From Paenibacillus validus NBRC 15382 (lineage in GTDB: Bacteria; Bacillota; Bacilli; Paenibacillales; NBRC-103111), in assembly GCF_004000985.1 (NCBI RefSeq), contig NZ_BIMH01000030.1, positions 1 to 61,933 on the forward strand: DNA of 61,933 nt, read 5' to 3'. The notes below the pieces were generated by a model. It did no database searches and was not told the DNA's origin. It was given only the letters and a program-made list of their open reading frames with translations. The translations under genes were made by a program, and so were the position numbers. This document shows positions 7,970 through 16,570 of the stretch, piece by piece; positions within the stretch are counted from its first letter, which is position 1, and the number at the start of each line of letters is the position of its first letter.

Positions 7970-8860
7970 TTAGCGATGGCTATTTTGCAAAACCCTGCTC
8001 AGGAAACGATTCATCAAAATCGGTAGAGATATCAGGATGGGAGGGTCGTCCAGCCGGGGAACGTGGAGTGTCACTTGCTGATGCGGGACGGATGAAAAAG
8101 GATTGACCAGGAGCGGCTCTTTCGATCTGGTGCGTAAGGTGGTGTGCGGAAGCAGAATATCCATGGCGCACATTCCCCAAGAGACTGATGTAGCCATCAA
8201 ATAATAAGTGCCCGGTGTGACGTTCATAAAGCAAAAATCTCCTAAAGAAGAAAGCAGCGTTCCGTATAAAGGCAGCCCTTCAGGAATCGGTTTGGCAAAC
8301 AAACCAATAAGAATAACTCCCTCAAAAGGAATTTCCGCTTGAACCGTCCCTCTAATTTGGTTATGTGCAGTTACAGCAGGGCTCGACATACGCCAATCGC
8401 TAAGCATCTGCAATGAACACAAGTGGTTGCCCGCTTGCAGCGTCGAGTTCCGAAATTCGGATGGCGTCACCCCCACCCGTTCAGTAAATCGGGTGGTGAA
8501 GGTTCCCAGACTCTGCTGCCCGATCTCCAATGCGATATCGCGAACAGTCAGATTCGTGCGCAACAACAAATCTTTTGCCTTTTGCAATCGGAGGGATGAA
8601 CATAATATAGGGGGGAAAAGGCCGATTCTTTCTTTAAAAATGCGCGTGAAATGATATGGACTATAACCTGCGTATTGGGCCAATCGGGAAAGCGGAAGCG
8701 GATCATAGATATGTTGATGAATATAGGCGATCACTTCATCTATTTCTGAATACCGGTCCGTCACCTTCGTGCTCAACCTTCTTTCCGTCCATATACTTTG
8801 TGCTTGCGCACACTGGTTCGAACAATTATTCCGTTCGATTCTCCAAATTCCAGAGAACAA
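7970..8860 (-). CDS. AraC-family transcriptional regulator
   Basis: The DNA-binding module is at the N-terminus (about 37-140): two helix-turn-helix motifs, with LSRLAQYAGYSPYHFTRIFKE in the first and VRDIALEIGQQSLGTFTTRF in the second. A C-terminal half of about 150 residues is unassigned and could be a ligand-binding domain. The start is uncertain. The frame opens at a TTG without a ribosome binding site; TTG at 8774-8776 or GTG at 8762-8764, both near GGAAAGAAGG, would begin just before the HTH and are better candidates. The gene stands alone between the histidine kinase and a VOC gene. The effector and targets are unknown. Confidence 0.82.
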   Translation of the reverse strand: MFSGIWRIERNNCSNQCAQAQSIWTERRLSTKVTDRYSEIDEVIAYIHQHIYDPLPLSRLAQYAGYSPYHFTRIFKERIGLFPPILCSSLRLQKAKDLLLRTNLTVRDIALEIGQQSLGTFTTRFTERVGVTPSEFRNSTLQAGNHLCSLQMLSDWRMSSPAVTAHNQIRGTVQAEIPFEGVILIGLFAKPIPEGLPLYGTLLSSLGDFCFMNVTPGTYYLMATSVSWGMCAMDILLPHTTLRTRSKEPLLVNPFSSVPHQQVTLHVPRLDDPPILISLPILMNRFLSRVLQNSHR

Positions 8861-8922
8861 ACGTTCGCAACAATGATACCATATATTTGAAGTATTTGAA
8901 ACAACTACACCATCAAAAAAAT

Positions 8923-8947
8923 AAAAGATGCCCTTTTTCCGGGCATC
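8923..8947 (-). terminator. intrinsic terminator after the VOC gene
   Basis: GATGCCC/GGGCATC stem with an A-rich loop, followed on the minus strand by TTTTATTTTTTT. It lies about 45 bp after the stop of the VOC-family gene. Confidence 0.72.
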
Positions 8948-8993
8948 TCCTACTTATGGATAATCATCCATGACAAGCTGTGATTTTTCAATC

Positions 8994-9407
8994 TTAAGCT
9001 TTATCTGCTGCGCTTGCTTCCATATAAAACAATTCCCATAGATGACCGTCTATATCCTGAAAGCTCCATACATACATAAAGCCATGGTCAATCGGATCAT
9101 TAGGCTTACCGCCCGCTGCCAGAGCCTTATTTACAATCTCATCAACTTTCCCCCTGCTTTCAACAGACAATGCCACAATCACTTCTGTATGTTTTGCTGC
9201 ATCCGGAATTTCTTTTTTGGTAAACGTCTTAAAAAAATCTTCAACCAGCAACATGACAAATGTATTTTCATTGATAACCATACACGTTGCATTTTCATCG
9301 GTATATTGGGCGTTAAATTCAAAACCTATTTTAGTAAAAAAGTCGATGGATGTATTCAGATCTTTGACCGGTAAATTAACAAAAACTTGATCTGCTTGAA
9401 CTCCCAT
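8994..9407 (-). CDS. VOC-family (glyoxalase/bleomycin-resistance-like) protein
   Basis: Protein of 137 residues of the vicinal-oxygen-chelate superfamily. It has two beta-alpha-beta-beta-beta units: the first begins FVNLPVKDLNTSIDFFTKIG, and the second ends SFQDIDGHLWELFYM, which holds the C-terminal metal-ligand Glu position. The length is normal for single-chain members acting as dimers. Substrates range from glyoxylase thioesters to antibiotics, so no specific role is assigned. AGAGGTGAT before the ATG supports the start. It is monocistronic with its own terminator. Confidence 0.86.
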   Translation of the reverse strand: MGVQADQVFVNLPVKDLNTSIDFFTKIGFEFNAQYTDENATCMVINENTFVMLLVEDFFKTFTKKEIPDAAKHTEVIVALSVESRGKVDEIVNKALAAGGKPNDPIDHGFMYVWSFQDIDGHLWELFYMEASAADKA

Positions 9408-9739
9408 AATCTATCACCTCTAAGTTAAATTTCATGCACGAAGCTTCAGATTCATCGCTTGAGGCATTGCCAGGCTTGCTTCAGGAGGGAAATCTCCTCC
9501 GCAATATCGCCGCTTACCACCCGCGACTACTTTTCTCTATGATCCCCTCCTTAACATTAATTTTTGCGTGTCCAGCACATCTGCCATCTAGTGACATCGA
9601 CATATAAACAAAAACCTGTTCCAAATAATACTAGCATGAAACAAATGAAACGATTTCTTATCGATTGCTAATTTATATAAATCTGTCGTATGCAAAAAAC
9701 AAAAAAACGCCCTAACTCCCCGGCGCTTTCCGTTTAAGA
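9408..9739. other. AT-rich intergenic region, no gene seen
   Basis: About 330 bp without a credible reading frame. The right end (about 9700-9730) contains a short GC stem followed on the minus strand by a T-rich run, which could be the terminator of the adjacent tRNA-like sequence. Nothing else was recognised. Confidence 0.5.
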
Positions 9740-9827
9740 TGGAGCCCAGGGGATCGAACCCCTGACCTCATCGCTGCTAGCGATGCGCTCTCCCGCTATA
9801 GTCACTTACACTACTCCAAATGATCCC
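9740..9827 (-). pseudogene. degenerate tRNA-Ala-like sequence
   Basis: The 3' part (D-stem end, anticodon arm, variable loop, T arm and acceptor 3' strand) is nearly identical to the intact tRNA-Ala at 22812-22887. The anticodon triplet is AGC instead of GGC. The 5' part (GGGATCATT and the D arm) does not pair with the acceptor 3' strand GGCTCCA, so a functional cloverleaf is unlikely. It marks the left border of the accessory region. Confidence 0.65.
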
Positions 9828-9863
9828 ACCACCATTGTTTAATCCGGATGGCCGGATTATGGC

Positions 9864-10286
9864 CTACTTGAACGTACGATTAAACTTTCTTAACAATTGT
9901 CCAAACCTTTGACATTCTTCATCCGACCAGTCCTGCAGCTTATCCGTTACCCTAGCCAACCGTTCCTGTTTGTTTTCGACTAATTCCTTTTTTCCCAAAT
10001 CCGTAATCTGAAAGGAGAAAGCCCTGCCATCCAGCGGATCGGGAATTCTGCACACATATCCTTTCTGCTCCAAAGCTGCAGCCTGCCTGCTGACCGTTGA
10101 AATATCCAAACGGAATTCATCAGCCAGAGCTTTAACTCCAGCGGAACCATGGGCGAAAATTTGGTGCAGTAAAAGATACGCAGACCGGTCGAGAGTCCAG
10201 TTTTTTTTATTGGATGCTATTGATGTGATATGACGAACCAAGACCGCCAATTCAAATTCAATCGTTTCCAGCGACTGTTCCTTCAT
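9864..10286 (-). CDS. MarR-family transcriptional regulator
   Basis: Winged-helix regulator of 140 residues. The recognition region is VKALADEFRLDISTVSRQAA (about 61-80), followed by the wing PDPLDGRAFSFQITDLG with the conserved Asp-Gly-Arg turn. Dimerisation helices flank it. The ATG has GAGGGGG nine bases upstream. It diverges from an MFS exporter gene, the usual arrangement for a MarR repressor controlling a drug-efflux gene and itself. A perfect 12-bp palindrome 28 bp upstream is a candidate operator. The inducing ligand is unknown. Confidence 0.9.
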   Translation of the reverse strand: MKEQSLETIEFELAVLVRHITSIASNKKNWTLDRSAYLLLHQIFAHGSAGVKALADEFRLDISTVSRQAAALEQKGYVCRIPDPLDGRAFSFQITDLGKKELVENKQERLARVTDKLQDWSDEECQRFGQLLRKFNRTFK

Positions 10287-10313
10287 TTCTGTACCCCCTC
10301 ACTGCGAACATCA

Positions 10314-10325
10314 TTTCAATTGAAA
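10314..10325. promoter_or_regulatory. palindrome, candidate MarR operator
   Basis: TTTCAATTGAAA is a perfect 12-bp palindrome 28 bp upstream of the marR-like start, in the divergent control region. A second, imperfect inverted repeat (GTTGCATAAT and ATCATACAAC, about 10399-10434) lies nearer the MFS gene, next to a TTGACA at 10385-10390. Both are typical of MarR target sites. Confidence 0.55.
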
Positions 10326-10528
10326 CCATAGTAACATAACACCAATTATTTTTGAAATGACGACACCCGACTTAAAGGTCGTATTGACATCCTATATAGT
10401 TGCATAATACAATTATAAAGTTTCATCATACAACTTGTTAACGGATCGAAATTCTAGAATTAGATAGCTGCATTTAGGAGAAAACCATTTCCTTTAGGAA
10501 AAATAAATGAGGTTAGGAGTGACCATAA

Positions 10529-11743
10529 ATGTCGACCATATCCCAAGAAGCAACCATTGCAGAGACAAGTCTTCTTAAACAGCCTCGTTCGGTGTGGGCC
10601 GTATTTTTCGCTTGTATCATCGCTTTCATGGGGCTTGGGCTTGTTGATCCGATTTTACCCGCAATCGCCAAACAATTGCACGCCTCGCAGAGCGAAGTCA
10701 CCTTGCTATTCACCAGCTACAATGCCGTCATGGCGGTTGCGATGTTAATTACCGGTGCTATTTCGTCAAGGCTCGGGATCAAGTGGACGCTGATTACCGG
10801 CATTGTTATTATTGCCTTATTTTCAGCGCTCGGAGGGTTATCCAACGGGATTTGGAATCTTATCGGGCTTCGAGGGGGCTGGGGACTTGGTAATGCGCTT
10901 TTTGTCGCAACTGCTTTAACGGCTATTGTGTCCCTTTCAAATTCCGGTACTGCAAAAGCTATCATACTGTATGAAGCGGCGATAGGACTTGGAATTTCGG
11001 TTGGACCCCTGCTGGGCGGAGAACTGGGCGCCATTTCATGGCGAGGACCGTTCTTGGGAGTCGCCACGCTGATGTTGGTTGCCTTTTTCAGTCTTCTTAT
11101 TATGATGCCGAAATCCAAAATGACTAATACTACCAAACACAAAACTTCTTTGCTCGATCCTTTCCGAGCGTTGAAGCACCGTTCCCTTGTCGTATTAGGC
11201 ATAGCGGCTTGCCTGTACAACTTCGGGTTCTTCACCTTATTAGCTTACGCGCCTTTTGTCATGGGCTTGGATGAGCATGGTCTTGGCTACGTATTTTTAG
11301 GATGGGGCTTGTTGCTGGCTATCACCTCTGTTTTCATGGCACCAAAGCTGCAGCAAAGGTTCGGAACCGTTACATCCATGTGCGCGATGCTGTTCTTGTT
11401 TGGTCTGGTCCTGTTGACGATGGGCATTTGGACATCGACGCAATGGGTCATCATTGCCTCTGTTATTTTTGCCGGTGCGTTATTAGGTAATAACAATACT
11501 TTGATTACGACAGCCGTGATGAATGCGGCCCCTGTCGAACGCTCCACGGCGTCGGCTGCTTACAGCTTTCTGCGCTTCCTTGGAGGAGCTGCGGCCCCGT
11601 ATTTGGCGGGTAAACTGGCTGAGGTCTTCAATCCGCATGTACCGTTCATTGTTGGTGCAGGATTTGTCATGATTTCCGTACTGTTCATTACGCTTAATCG
11701 GAAGCATCTGAAGCATGTCGACCATGCTGGAGCCGCTCATTGA
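10529..11743 (+). CDS. MFS (DHA1-type) efflux transporter
   Basis: Twelve-helix major facilitator of 404 residues. TM1 contains the motif-D-like GLVDPILPAI. The loop 2-3 region has GAISSRLGIK, a weak form of motif A, and motif C-like GISVGPLLGGELG lies in TM5, which marks drug:H+ antiporters. The C-terminus is His-rich (HLKHVDHAGAAH). GGAG lies ten bases before the ATG. Divergence from a MarR regulator supports a role in export of a toxic compound that is also the inducer. The substrate cannot be read from the sequence. Confidence 0.9.
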   Translation: MSTISQEATIAETSLLKQPRSVWAVFFACIIAFMGLGLVDPILPAIAKQLHASQSEVTLLFTSYNAVMAVAMLITGAISSRLGIKWTLITGIVIIALFSALGGLSNGIWNLIGLRGGWGLGNALFVATALTAIVSLSNSGTAKAIILYEAAIGLGISVGPLLGGELGAISWRGPFLGVATLMLVAFFSLLIMMPKSKMTNTTKHKTSLLDPFRALKHRSLVVLGIAACLYNFGFFTLLAYAPFVMGLDEHGLGYVFLGWGLLLAITSVFMAPKLQQRFGTVTSMCAMLFLFGLVLLTMGIWTSTQWVIIASVIFAGALLGNNNTLITTAVMNAAPVERSTASAAYSFLRFLGGAAAPYLAGKLAEVFNPHVPFIVGAGFVMISVLFITLNRKHLKHVDHAGAAH

Positions 11744-11930
11744 TGCAGCTATAGGGTAGCGGGCATACGGACGATTACAGCAGCGTATTTTCAATGCCGT
11801 GATCCTGGTTTAGCCCCACAAAGTGATAACCACGCTTCGGTGTATACGCCAACTACTTTGCGGGGACCTCAGGTTCATTGCTCCGTGCTCGCGGACGCCC
11901 CAGGGGTTCGTCCCTTGGGTTCGTCCCTTG

Positions 11931-11972
11931 GGTTCGAACCCCTGACCTCATCGCTGCCAGCGATGCGCTCCT
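11931..11972 (-). repeat. tRNA-Ala fragment (anticodon and T arms)
   Basis: About 40 nt match the intact tRNA-Ala(GGC) from the end of the D stem through the anticodon arm (GGC anticodon retained) to the T loop. No acceptor stem is present. Just to its left lies a short tandem duplication of TTGGGTTCGTCCC (about 11903-11930). It is probably an attachment-site or recombination relic. Confidence 0.65.
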
Positions 11973-12020
11973 CAAGACGGTTAGTCAAACTCACCTACTA
12001 AATGGAAAATAATTCGTGGA

Positions 12021-13157
12021 TTACTTCCAAATTTCATCCGCAATCTCCTTGATCAAGGCAAGCTTGTTCCACTGCTGCTCTTCCGTCAGAAGATTTCCTT
12101 CTTCTGTGGAAGCAAATCCGCATTGAGGGCTAAGGCAAATGTGATTGATATCTACATATTGCGCAGCTTCCCTGATACGACTGATGATGACCTCCCGATC
12201 CTCAAGCTCTCCAACTTTGGAGGAATGGAGTCCCAGCACAACCTGCTGGTTTTTCAAATATCGCAGCGGCGCAAAGTCCCCCGCGCGATCCGTATCAAAT
12301 TCCAGGTAGTAGGCGTCTATGTTATCGATTCCAAACAGAGTTTCCGCGACAGGCTCATAACCGCCCGAGGATGCCCAGGTGGAGTGATAATTGCCCCGGC
12401 AGACGTGGGTGGTAATGATCAGATCGTCAGGCAGGCCGGCAATCGCTTCTTCATTGACACGGGCGTACAACTGCGCAATTTCCGAAACGTTAACTCCTTC
12501 CTGCTGTCTGGATTCCCAATAGTTCTTGTCACAGAGCATCCCCCACGTGCAATCATCTAATTGCAGGCTGCGGCAGCCGGCCTCATAAAAGGCCAGAATC
12601 GCAGCTTTATAGGTCTTCGCAATATCAGCTGCCAAATCTTCCGTGCTGCTGTAAAAAGCATCCGTGCTCGCCTTGTTCTCCGGACGCTGAAGCTCCGCCA
12701 GGAATTGTGCGGGAGCCGGAATGGTCTGGCGAGCGATGACATCAGAGCCGGCGACATCCTTCAAGAATTTGAAATGCTCTACGAACGGATGGTAGGAAAA
12801 TCCGATTTTCCCGTACAGACGTGCAGTTTCCGCTCTCGTCTCCATGCCTTGAAATGGATAGCCTTTTTCTAGGTTCGCCTTTTCCACTCCATCCAGGCCC
12901 CACATAAAATCAAGATGCCACCAGGAGCGTCTGAATTCGCCATCCGTCACCGCTTGAAGCCCTACCGATTTTTGCTTCTTCACCAGCTTGATGATTTCCT
13001 GATCTTCAATCTTTTTCAACACGTCAGCGGAAATCTCGTTGTTCTGAAATTGGATTCTGGCCTCCTTGAGCGCATGCGGACGCAGGAAGCTGCCGACCAT
13101 ATCATGTCTAAAAGGGGTTGCGGTTCTTTGTTTGGCACTTTCAATCACTATGCTCAT
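12021..13157 (-). CDS. cobalamin-independent methionine synthase-like protein (YxjG/YxjH type)
   Basis: Protein of 378 residues matching the C-terminal catalytic barrel of MetE, with the N-terminal half of MetE absent, as in B. subtilis YxjG and YxjH (about 377 residues). Zinc-site residues are visible: His-Cys in TTHVCRGN and the distal Cys in SPQCGF. The folate-binding half is missing, so methyl transfer from another donor to homocysteine or a related thiol is expected. AAAGGAG lies nine bases before the ATG. It follows a LysR gene on the same strand. In B. subtilis yxjG/yxjH are controlled by a SAM riboswitch; none is visible in the 120-bp gap here. Confidence 0.9.
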   Translation of the reverse strand: MSIVIESAKQRTATPFRHDMVGSFLRPHALKEARIQFQNNEISADVLKKIEDQEIIKLVKKQKSVGLQAVTDGEFRRSWWHLDFMWGLDGVEKANLEKGYPFQGMETRAETARLYGKIGFSYHPFVEHFKFLKDVAGSDVIARQTIPAPAQFLAELQRPENKASTDAFYSSTEDLAADIAKTYKAAILAFYEAGCRSLQLDDCTWGMLCDKNYWESRQQEGVNVSEIAQLYARVNEEAIAGLPDDLIITTHVCRGNYHSTWASSGGYEPVAETLFGIDNIDAYYLEFDTDRAGDFAPLRYLKNQQVVLGLHSSKVGELEDREVIISRIREAAQYVDINHICLSPQCGFASTEEGNLLTEEQQWNKLALIKEIADEIWK

Positions 13158-13241
13158 TCGGTCTATCTCCTTTAGCTGTATAATTCTATTTGCTATAAGA
13201 AAGATAGCACATATGGTTAGTTATACCGTAAGTCCAATTAA

Positions 13242-13269
13242 CTATAACTGGTTATAGCTTAAAGCTATA
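13242..13269. promoter_or_regulatory. two overlapping dyads upstream of the YxjG-like gene
   Basis: CTATAAC-TG-GTTATAG (13242-13257) and TATAGCTT-A-AAGCTATA (13253-13269) are near-perfect inverted repeats that share bases. They lie between the LysR stop and the methionine synthase-like start. The T/A-rich dyads fit LysR-type sites (T-N11-A), so they are a candidate operator for the adjacent regulator. Confidence 0.5.
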
Positions 13270-13278
13270 GCCAACCCA

Positions 13279-14211
13279 TTACTCGATAATGGCCTGATGT
13301 AGCGCTTCAATATAAGCCAAGGCGAGCTTGGAGAGCGCAGCATCTTTATGGCTGATCCATCCGACATTGATCGTTTCCTCACACGCCAGGGGGACAGGAA
13401 TAATCTCATTGCCGTTCAAGTCGGCACTGAGCACTCCTGTAGAAATCGTATATCCGTTCAAACCAATCAACAAATTGAAGAGCGTTGCCCTGTCATTGAC
13501 GCGAATGCTCTTACTATGCGATAGCGTGCTTAGAATTTCCTCGGAAAAATGAAACGAATTATACTCCCCCTGTTCGAAGGACAGGTAAGGATAGTCCTGA
13601 AGCTGATCGACGGTTACGATAGACTGCTTAGCCAGGGGATTATGAACGCTGATAAAAATATGCGGCTTTGCCGTAAACAAGCTGGTAAATTTCAGGTTAG
13701 CGTCTTTCAGCAATCTGTTAATGACCTTGCCATTGAACTCATTGAGATACAGTATCCCCATTTCACTGCGCTGGGTTTTGACATCCTGGATAATTTCATG
13801 CGTTTTGGTCTCCCGCAATGCTAGTTCATATTCATCCTGACCATATTCACGAACCAAATGTACAAAAGCATTCACCGCAAAAGCATAATGCTGCGTAGAT
13901 ACCGAAAAATGCTGAGGCGAAGGCTTGGCGTTCAAATACCGGCTTTCCAGCAGCTCCGCCTGCTCAATCACCTGTCGGGCGTAGCCGAGAAATTCGGCCC
14001 CCTCCTTGGAAAGGGAGATGCCTTTATTGGTGCGTTCGAAAATCGTAATATGAATTTCTTCCTCCAGATCCTTTATGGCGTTGGAAAGACTCGGCTGGGA
14101 TATAAACAACCGCTTTGCTGCCTCATTCATTGATCCGCGATTGGCAACCTCGATCACATATTTCAACTGTTGTAGCGTCAATGGACTTAATCCTCTCTTG
14201 GCTTCGGTCAA
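13279..14211 (-). CDS. LysR-family transcriptional regulator
   Basis: LysR-type regulator of 310 residues: N-terminal winged HTH (about 12-70, with GSMNEAAKRLFISQPSLSNA) and a C-terminal periplasmic-binding-like effector domain. The ligand-binding half resembles the CysB/YwfK group only in general layout. It lies directly upstream of the YxjG-like gene on the same strand and diverges from a cupin gene, so control of sulfur amino acid metabolism is a reasonable inference. No activator ligand can be named. Confidence 0.88.
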   Translation of the reverse strand: MTEAKRGLSPLTLQQLKYVIEVANRGSMNEAAKRLFISQPSLSNAIKDLEEEIHITIFERTNKGISLSKEGAEFLGYARQVIEQAELLESRYLNAKPSPQHFSVSTQHYAFAVNAFVHLVREYGQDEYELALRETKTHEIIQDVKTQRSEMGILYLNEFNGKVINRLLKDANLKFTSLFTAKPHIFISVHNPLAKQSIVTVDQLQDYPYLSFEQGEYNSFHFSEEILSTLSHSKSIRVNDRATLFNLLIGLNGYTISTGVLSADLNGNEIIPVPLACEETINVGWISHKDAALSKLALAYIEALHQAIIE

Positions 14212-14408
14212 TTCAATGTGAAGCGTGAATGCTATGTATTTTCCTCATTATATACTAAATTCAAAGGACAGCTGGCGTCATTTAGCTGCACGGCCTAAAC
14301 ATGGCGAATACCTTCAAATATAATAAACGGTGCACTTTCATCCGGGAAGATACATAAGATAACCCATAAGTCAAAAGCCTAATGATTAAATGAAGGGCGG
14401 GGAATAAA

Positions 14409-15092
14409 GTGGCGGTTTCTTATATGGACTTTTCTTCACCATCCGTACAGTTTTCGTATGATTTAAACAACAACCCATTTTTCAAAAAGGATAGCCGGAA
14501 TTATATTAATTTTCTTTCCATCAACCAGCTAAACACATTAGGAAATGTGTCCCTGCTGGACATTTATCTTAGCAAGGATAACGTAATCGAGCCCCACATC
14601 CATCAAAATGCTTCAGAATTGGTATACTGTATTTCAGGCGCGGCTGTTGTCTCCTTAATTAATCCGTTTACGAAAGAGCTTCTTAATTTTCCAATCCAGC
14701 CGGGCCAAGTGGCTAATGTGCCTCAGGGATGGTGGCATTATGAAATTGCTTCGGTAGACAACACGCATTTATTGGCCATATTCGATGCGCCAGTTCCGGA
14801 ATTCATTGGCGGATCCGACCTGTTGCGATTAACGCCAGCGAGTGTGTTTGCCCATACGTATTGCCTCAATGAAGCAAAAGTGAAGGATACGCTGGCACCC
14901 ATTACAAAAACAGTTGTCATCGGACCGCCTAGCGATTGCAAGCCAAATCAGGTCCAAGGAAAAGCGGCTCATCCAGCCTATTCGAACCGGGACTACAACC
15001 AGGCACAGGGTCACCCGCATCGTCCAAACTTGGATGACCGGCAGCAACAGCCCGTCATCGGTAATGGCTGGAAATATGACGGGCGAAATTGA
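14409..15092 (+). CDS. cupin-domain protein
   Basis: Single-domain cupin of 227 residues. Metal ligands His63, His65 and Glu70 lie in HIHQNASE, and the second motif contributes His in GWWHYE. This is the oxalate-decarboxylase/germin-like pattern, but with one cupin instead of two. The C-terminal 50 residues (about 180-227) are polar and rich in Gln, Asn, His and Pro, suggesting an exposed tail as in spore coat proteins. The start is a GTG with GGGCGGGGA upstream; an ATG five codons later is the alternative. It is divergent from LysR and followed by a strong terminator. Enzyme activity is not predicted. Confidence 0.8.
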   Translation: MAVSYMDFSSPSVQFSYDLNNNPFFKKDSRNYINFLSINQLNTLGNVSLLDIYLSKDNVIEPHIHQNASELVYCISGAAVVSLINPFTKELLNFPIQPGQVANVPQGWWHYEIASVDNTHLLAIFDAPVPEFIGGSDLLRLTPASVFAHTYCLNEAKVKDTLAPITKTVVIGPPSDCKPNQVQGKAAHPAYSNRDYNQAQGHPHRPNLDDRQQQPVIGNGWKYDGRN

Positions 15093-15123
15093 GTTTGCAG
15101 TTTCTGGACACGACGCACAACAA

Positions 15124-15152
15124 AAACCACTTCGGATGAAGTGGTTTGATTT
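15124..15152. terminator. bidirectional intrinsic terminator
   Basis: Stem AAACCACTTC/GAAGTGGTTT with a GGAT loop. T-rich sequence follows on both strands (five T on the minus strand), so it can end both the cupin transcript and the convergent DUF2642 transcript. Confidence 0.8.
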
Positions 15153-15163
15153 ATCCATCTCTA

Positions 15164-15367
15164 TCAACTGCTTATTACGGGAGCTTTGCCAATGAACATC
15201 GAATCACGAAACTGTTTGTACATAAACGCTGCCAGATCGCTTCTGCCAAGTTTCGTACCAACAGCTCCACGACCATAATAACCTGACTTCACTTTGAGAA
15301 AGACGCCTGATTTAAGCCAAAGCGCCTCACTCGATTTCTTACCGATAAGAAGCCAAAGGTCCTTCAA
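15164..15367 (-). CDS. uncertain small open frame downstream of the DUF2642 gene
   Basis: Frame of 67 codons opening at a TTG inside the end of the DUF2642 gene, without a visible ribosome binding site, and closing just before the shared terminator. The composition is protein-like (GYYGRGAVGTKLGRSDLAAF) but matches no family I know. It could be a decayed gene, a coupled small protein or chance. Confidence 0.25.
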   Translation of the reverse strand: MKDLWLLIGKKSSEALWLKSGVFLKVKSGYYGRGAVGTKLGRSDLAAFMYKQFRDSMFIGKAPVISS

Positions 15368-15680
15368 AATATACGATTTGTGAAATTCGAATATGAAGAG
15401 AGCGGTCTTCTAAGTTTATTTGGATGTGATCCACCGCCACACCTGCATTTATACCTTCGATTCTCCCCACAGTCGTCATTAACGCCATTCTTTGGCCTTG
15501 ATGGCGACTTAAGTGTTGCACAAACACAGGGTCTAAATGTGTGATATATTCGTTTGGCTGGGGAACTCCCGCAATAGGATATATTTGAGAATGTACGGCC
15601 GGCATCTGATTCACATAGCCCGGCTGATCAATAGGATTTTGAGCTGTATGAACCTTGTGGCTAACCCCGTTTGAATTCAA
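15339..15680 (-). CDS. DUF2642 (YuzF-like) protein, probably spore-associated
   Basis: Protein of 113 residues. The C-terminal 65 residues match DUF2642: GQRMALMTTVGRIEG, AVDHIQINL and HIRISQIVYFEGP, as in B. subtilis YuzF and spore coat-related proteins. The N-terminal half is a low-complexity linker rich in Pro, Gln and Asn. GGGGTGATGTAC precedes the start. It converges with the cupin gene, and both have polar low-complexity tails, which supports a spore surface setting. The function of the domain is not established. Confidence 0.75.
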   Translation of the reverse strand: MNSNGVSHKVHTAQNPIDQPGYVNQMPAVHSQIYPIAGVPQPNEYITHLDPVFVQHLSRHQGQRMALMTTVGRIEGINAGVAVDHIQINLEDRSLHIRISQIVYFEGPLASYR

Positions 15681-15850
15681 TGTACATCACCCCTTTATGG
15701 CATCTGAATCCGTAATATTTATGCTGAAGAGGCAAAATCTATTCATGACCCATTCATTGTCATTGAATAGGTAGGGAGTTCGACCGCGGGACAAAGCTGT
15801 CATTGTCTGCGCGAGCAAACCTCGGGCTCTCTCCACAATGCTACAGAAAT

Positions 15851-15885
15851 AAAGCACATGACCCATTGGCCATGTGCTTTATTTA
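15851..15885. terminator. intrinsic terminator-like hairpin in a gene-poor region
   Basis: Stem AAAGCACATG/CATGTGCTTT with a 10-nt loop and A/T-rich flanks on both sides. The 15681-16222 interval has no credible gene; this hairpin and the long one at 16143 are its only clear structures. Confidence 0.55.
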
Positions 15886-16142
15886 TTTCTCAATCCACTC
15901 CTCATTATGCAGGTCTTGTTTCGAACATTCCAGTTCTTTAGGTAAGAAAAGTAGGATTCGATACATATGTTATCCATACTTTTTTTTTCTACATAACTAC
16001 CTGGTATCCATCCCCTATCCGAATCCAGAATACTTTTCGAAAGATCAAAGAAATAGCGTGTTTTCTTCCAAATGATCAAGCAAGCATCCCCAGTTAAGCC
16101 TAGACCGAATCCTCATCATGGAATTGCTTTTGTGTAATTGGA

Positions 16143-16190
16143 GGGCCCCATACAAGGCGTAACTTTCGGGTTATGCCTTGTATGGGGCCC
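16143..16190. other. long, nearly perfect hairpin
   Basis: GGGCCCCATACAAGGC pairs perfectly with GCCTTGTATGGGGCCC, and the stem continues inward through GTAAC/GGTTAT to a TTTCG loop, giving about 21 pairs. It ends 33 bp before the start of the orphan gene at 16223. TTCATTT follows it, so it could act as a terminator, but no gene lies upstream on this strand. It may be an attenuator, a transposon end structure or a small RNA. Confidence 0.6.
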
Positions 16191-16222
16191 TTCATTTATG
16201 TACCAGAGAGGAGGTGATGCTA

Positions 16223-16561
16223 ATGGCTAAGAGCAGTCTTGTCTACAACATTGAACTCAGCAAGATGTACATCCAACAACGACTGACCGAATCAATTGCA
16301 GAAAATCTTCGCAGACAATTCAACTATGATGTAGCCACCTATGTTCAACTCTGCAAAGACGTTCTGCTCGAAGCCGGCCTAGATGCTGTGTTCATTCGCG
16401 ATCTGATGTGGAATGTGGTCAACGATGCATATGTACTTCATTTAGAGTATTTACACACCGGTATTTACACATACCACAATGGTTCAGGTCAGCATCCGTA
16501 TTTGCTCGTGTTCAAAGAAGCACAGGATTTAAGTGCGATGATTCGACTCTTGAAACAGTAA
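16223..16561 (+). CDS. hypothetical protein
   Basis: Protein of 112 residues starting MAKSSLVYNIELSKMY. Upstream ATGs exist in frame, but AGGAGGTGAT lies at the right distance only for the ATG at 16223. The sequence is predicted mostly helical, soluble and rich in Leu, Tyr and Asn (CKDVLLEAGLDAVFIRDL), with a short beta-like tail. No family was recognised. It is an isolated gene in the accessory region with mobile-element debris downstream and a long hairpin upstream. The ribosome binding site is convincing; the function is unknown. Confidence 0.7.
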   Translation: MAKSSLVYNIELSKMYIQQRLTESIAENLRRQFNYDVATYVQLCKDVLLEAGLDAVFIRDLMWNVVNDAYVLHLEYLHTGIYTYHNGSGQHPYLLVFKEAQDLSAMIRLLKQ

Positions 16562-16570
16562 GCTTGTAAT

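Noticed and set aside
11903..11930. Short tandem repeat TTGGGTTCGTCCC as a possible CRISPR or regulatory array
   Set aside because: Only about two units, directly adjacent with no spacers. It is a local duplication beside a tRNA fragment.
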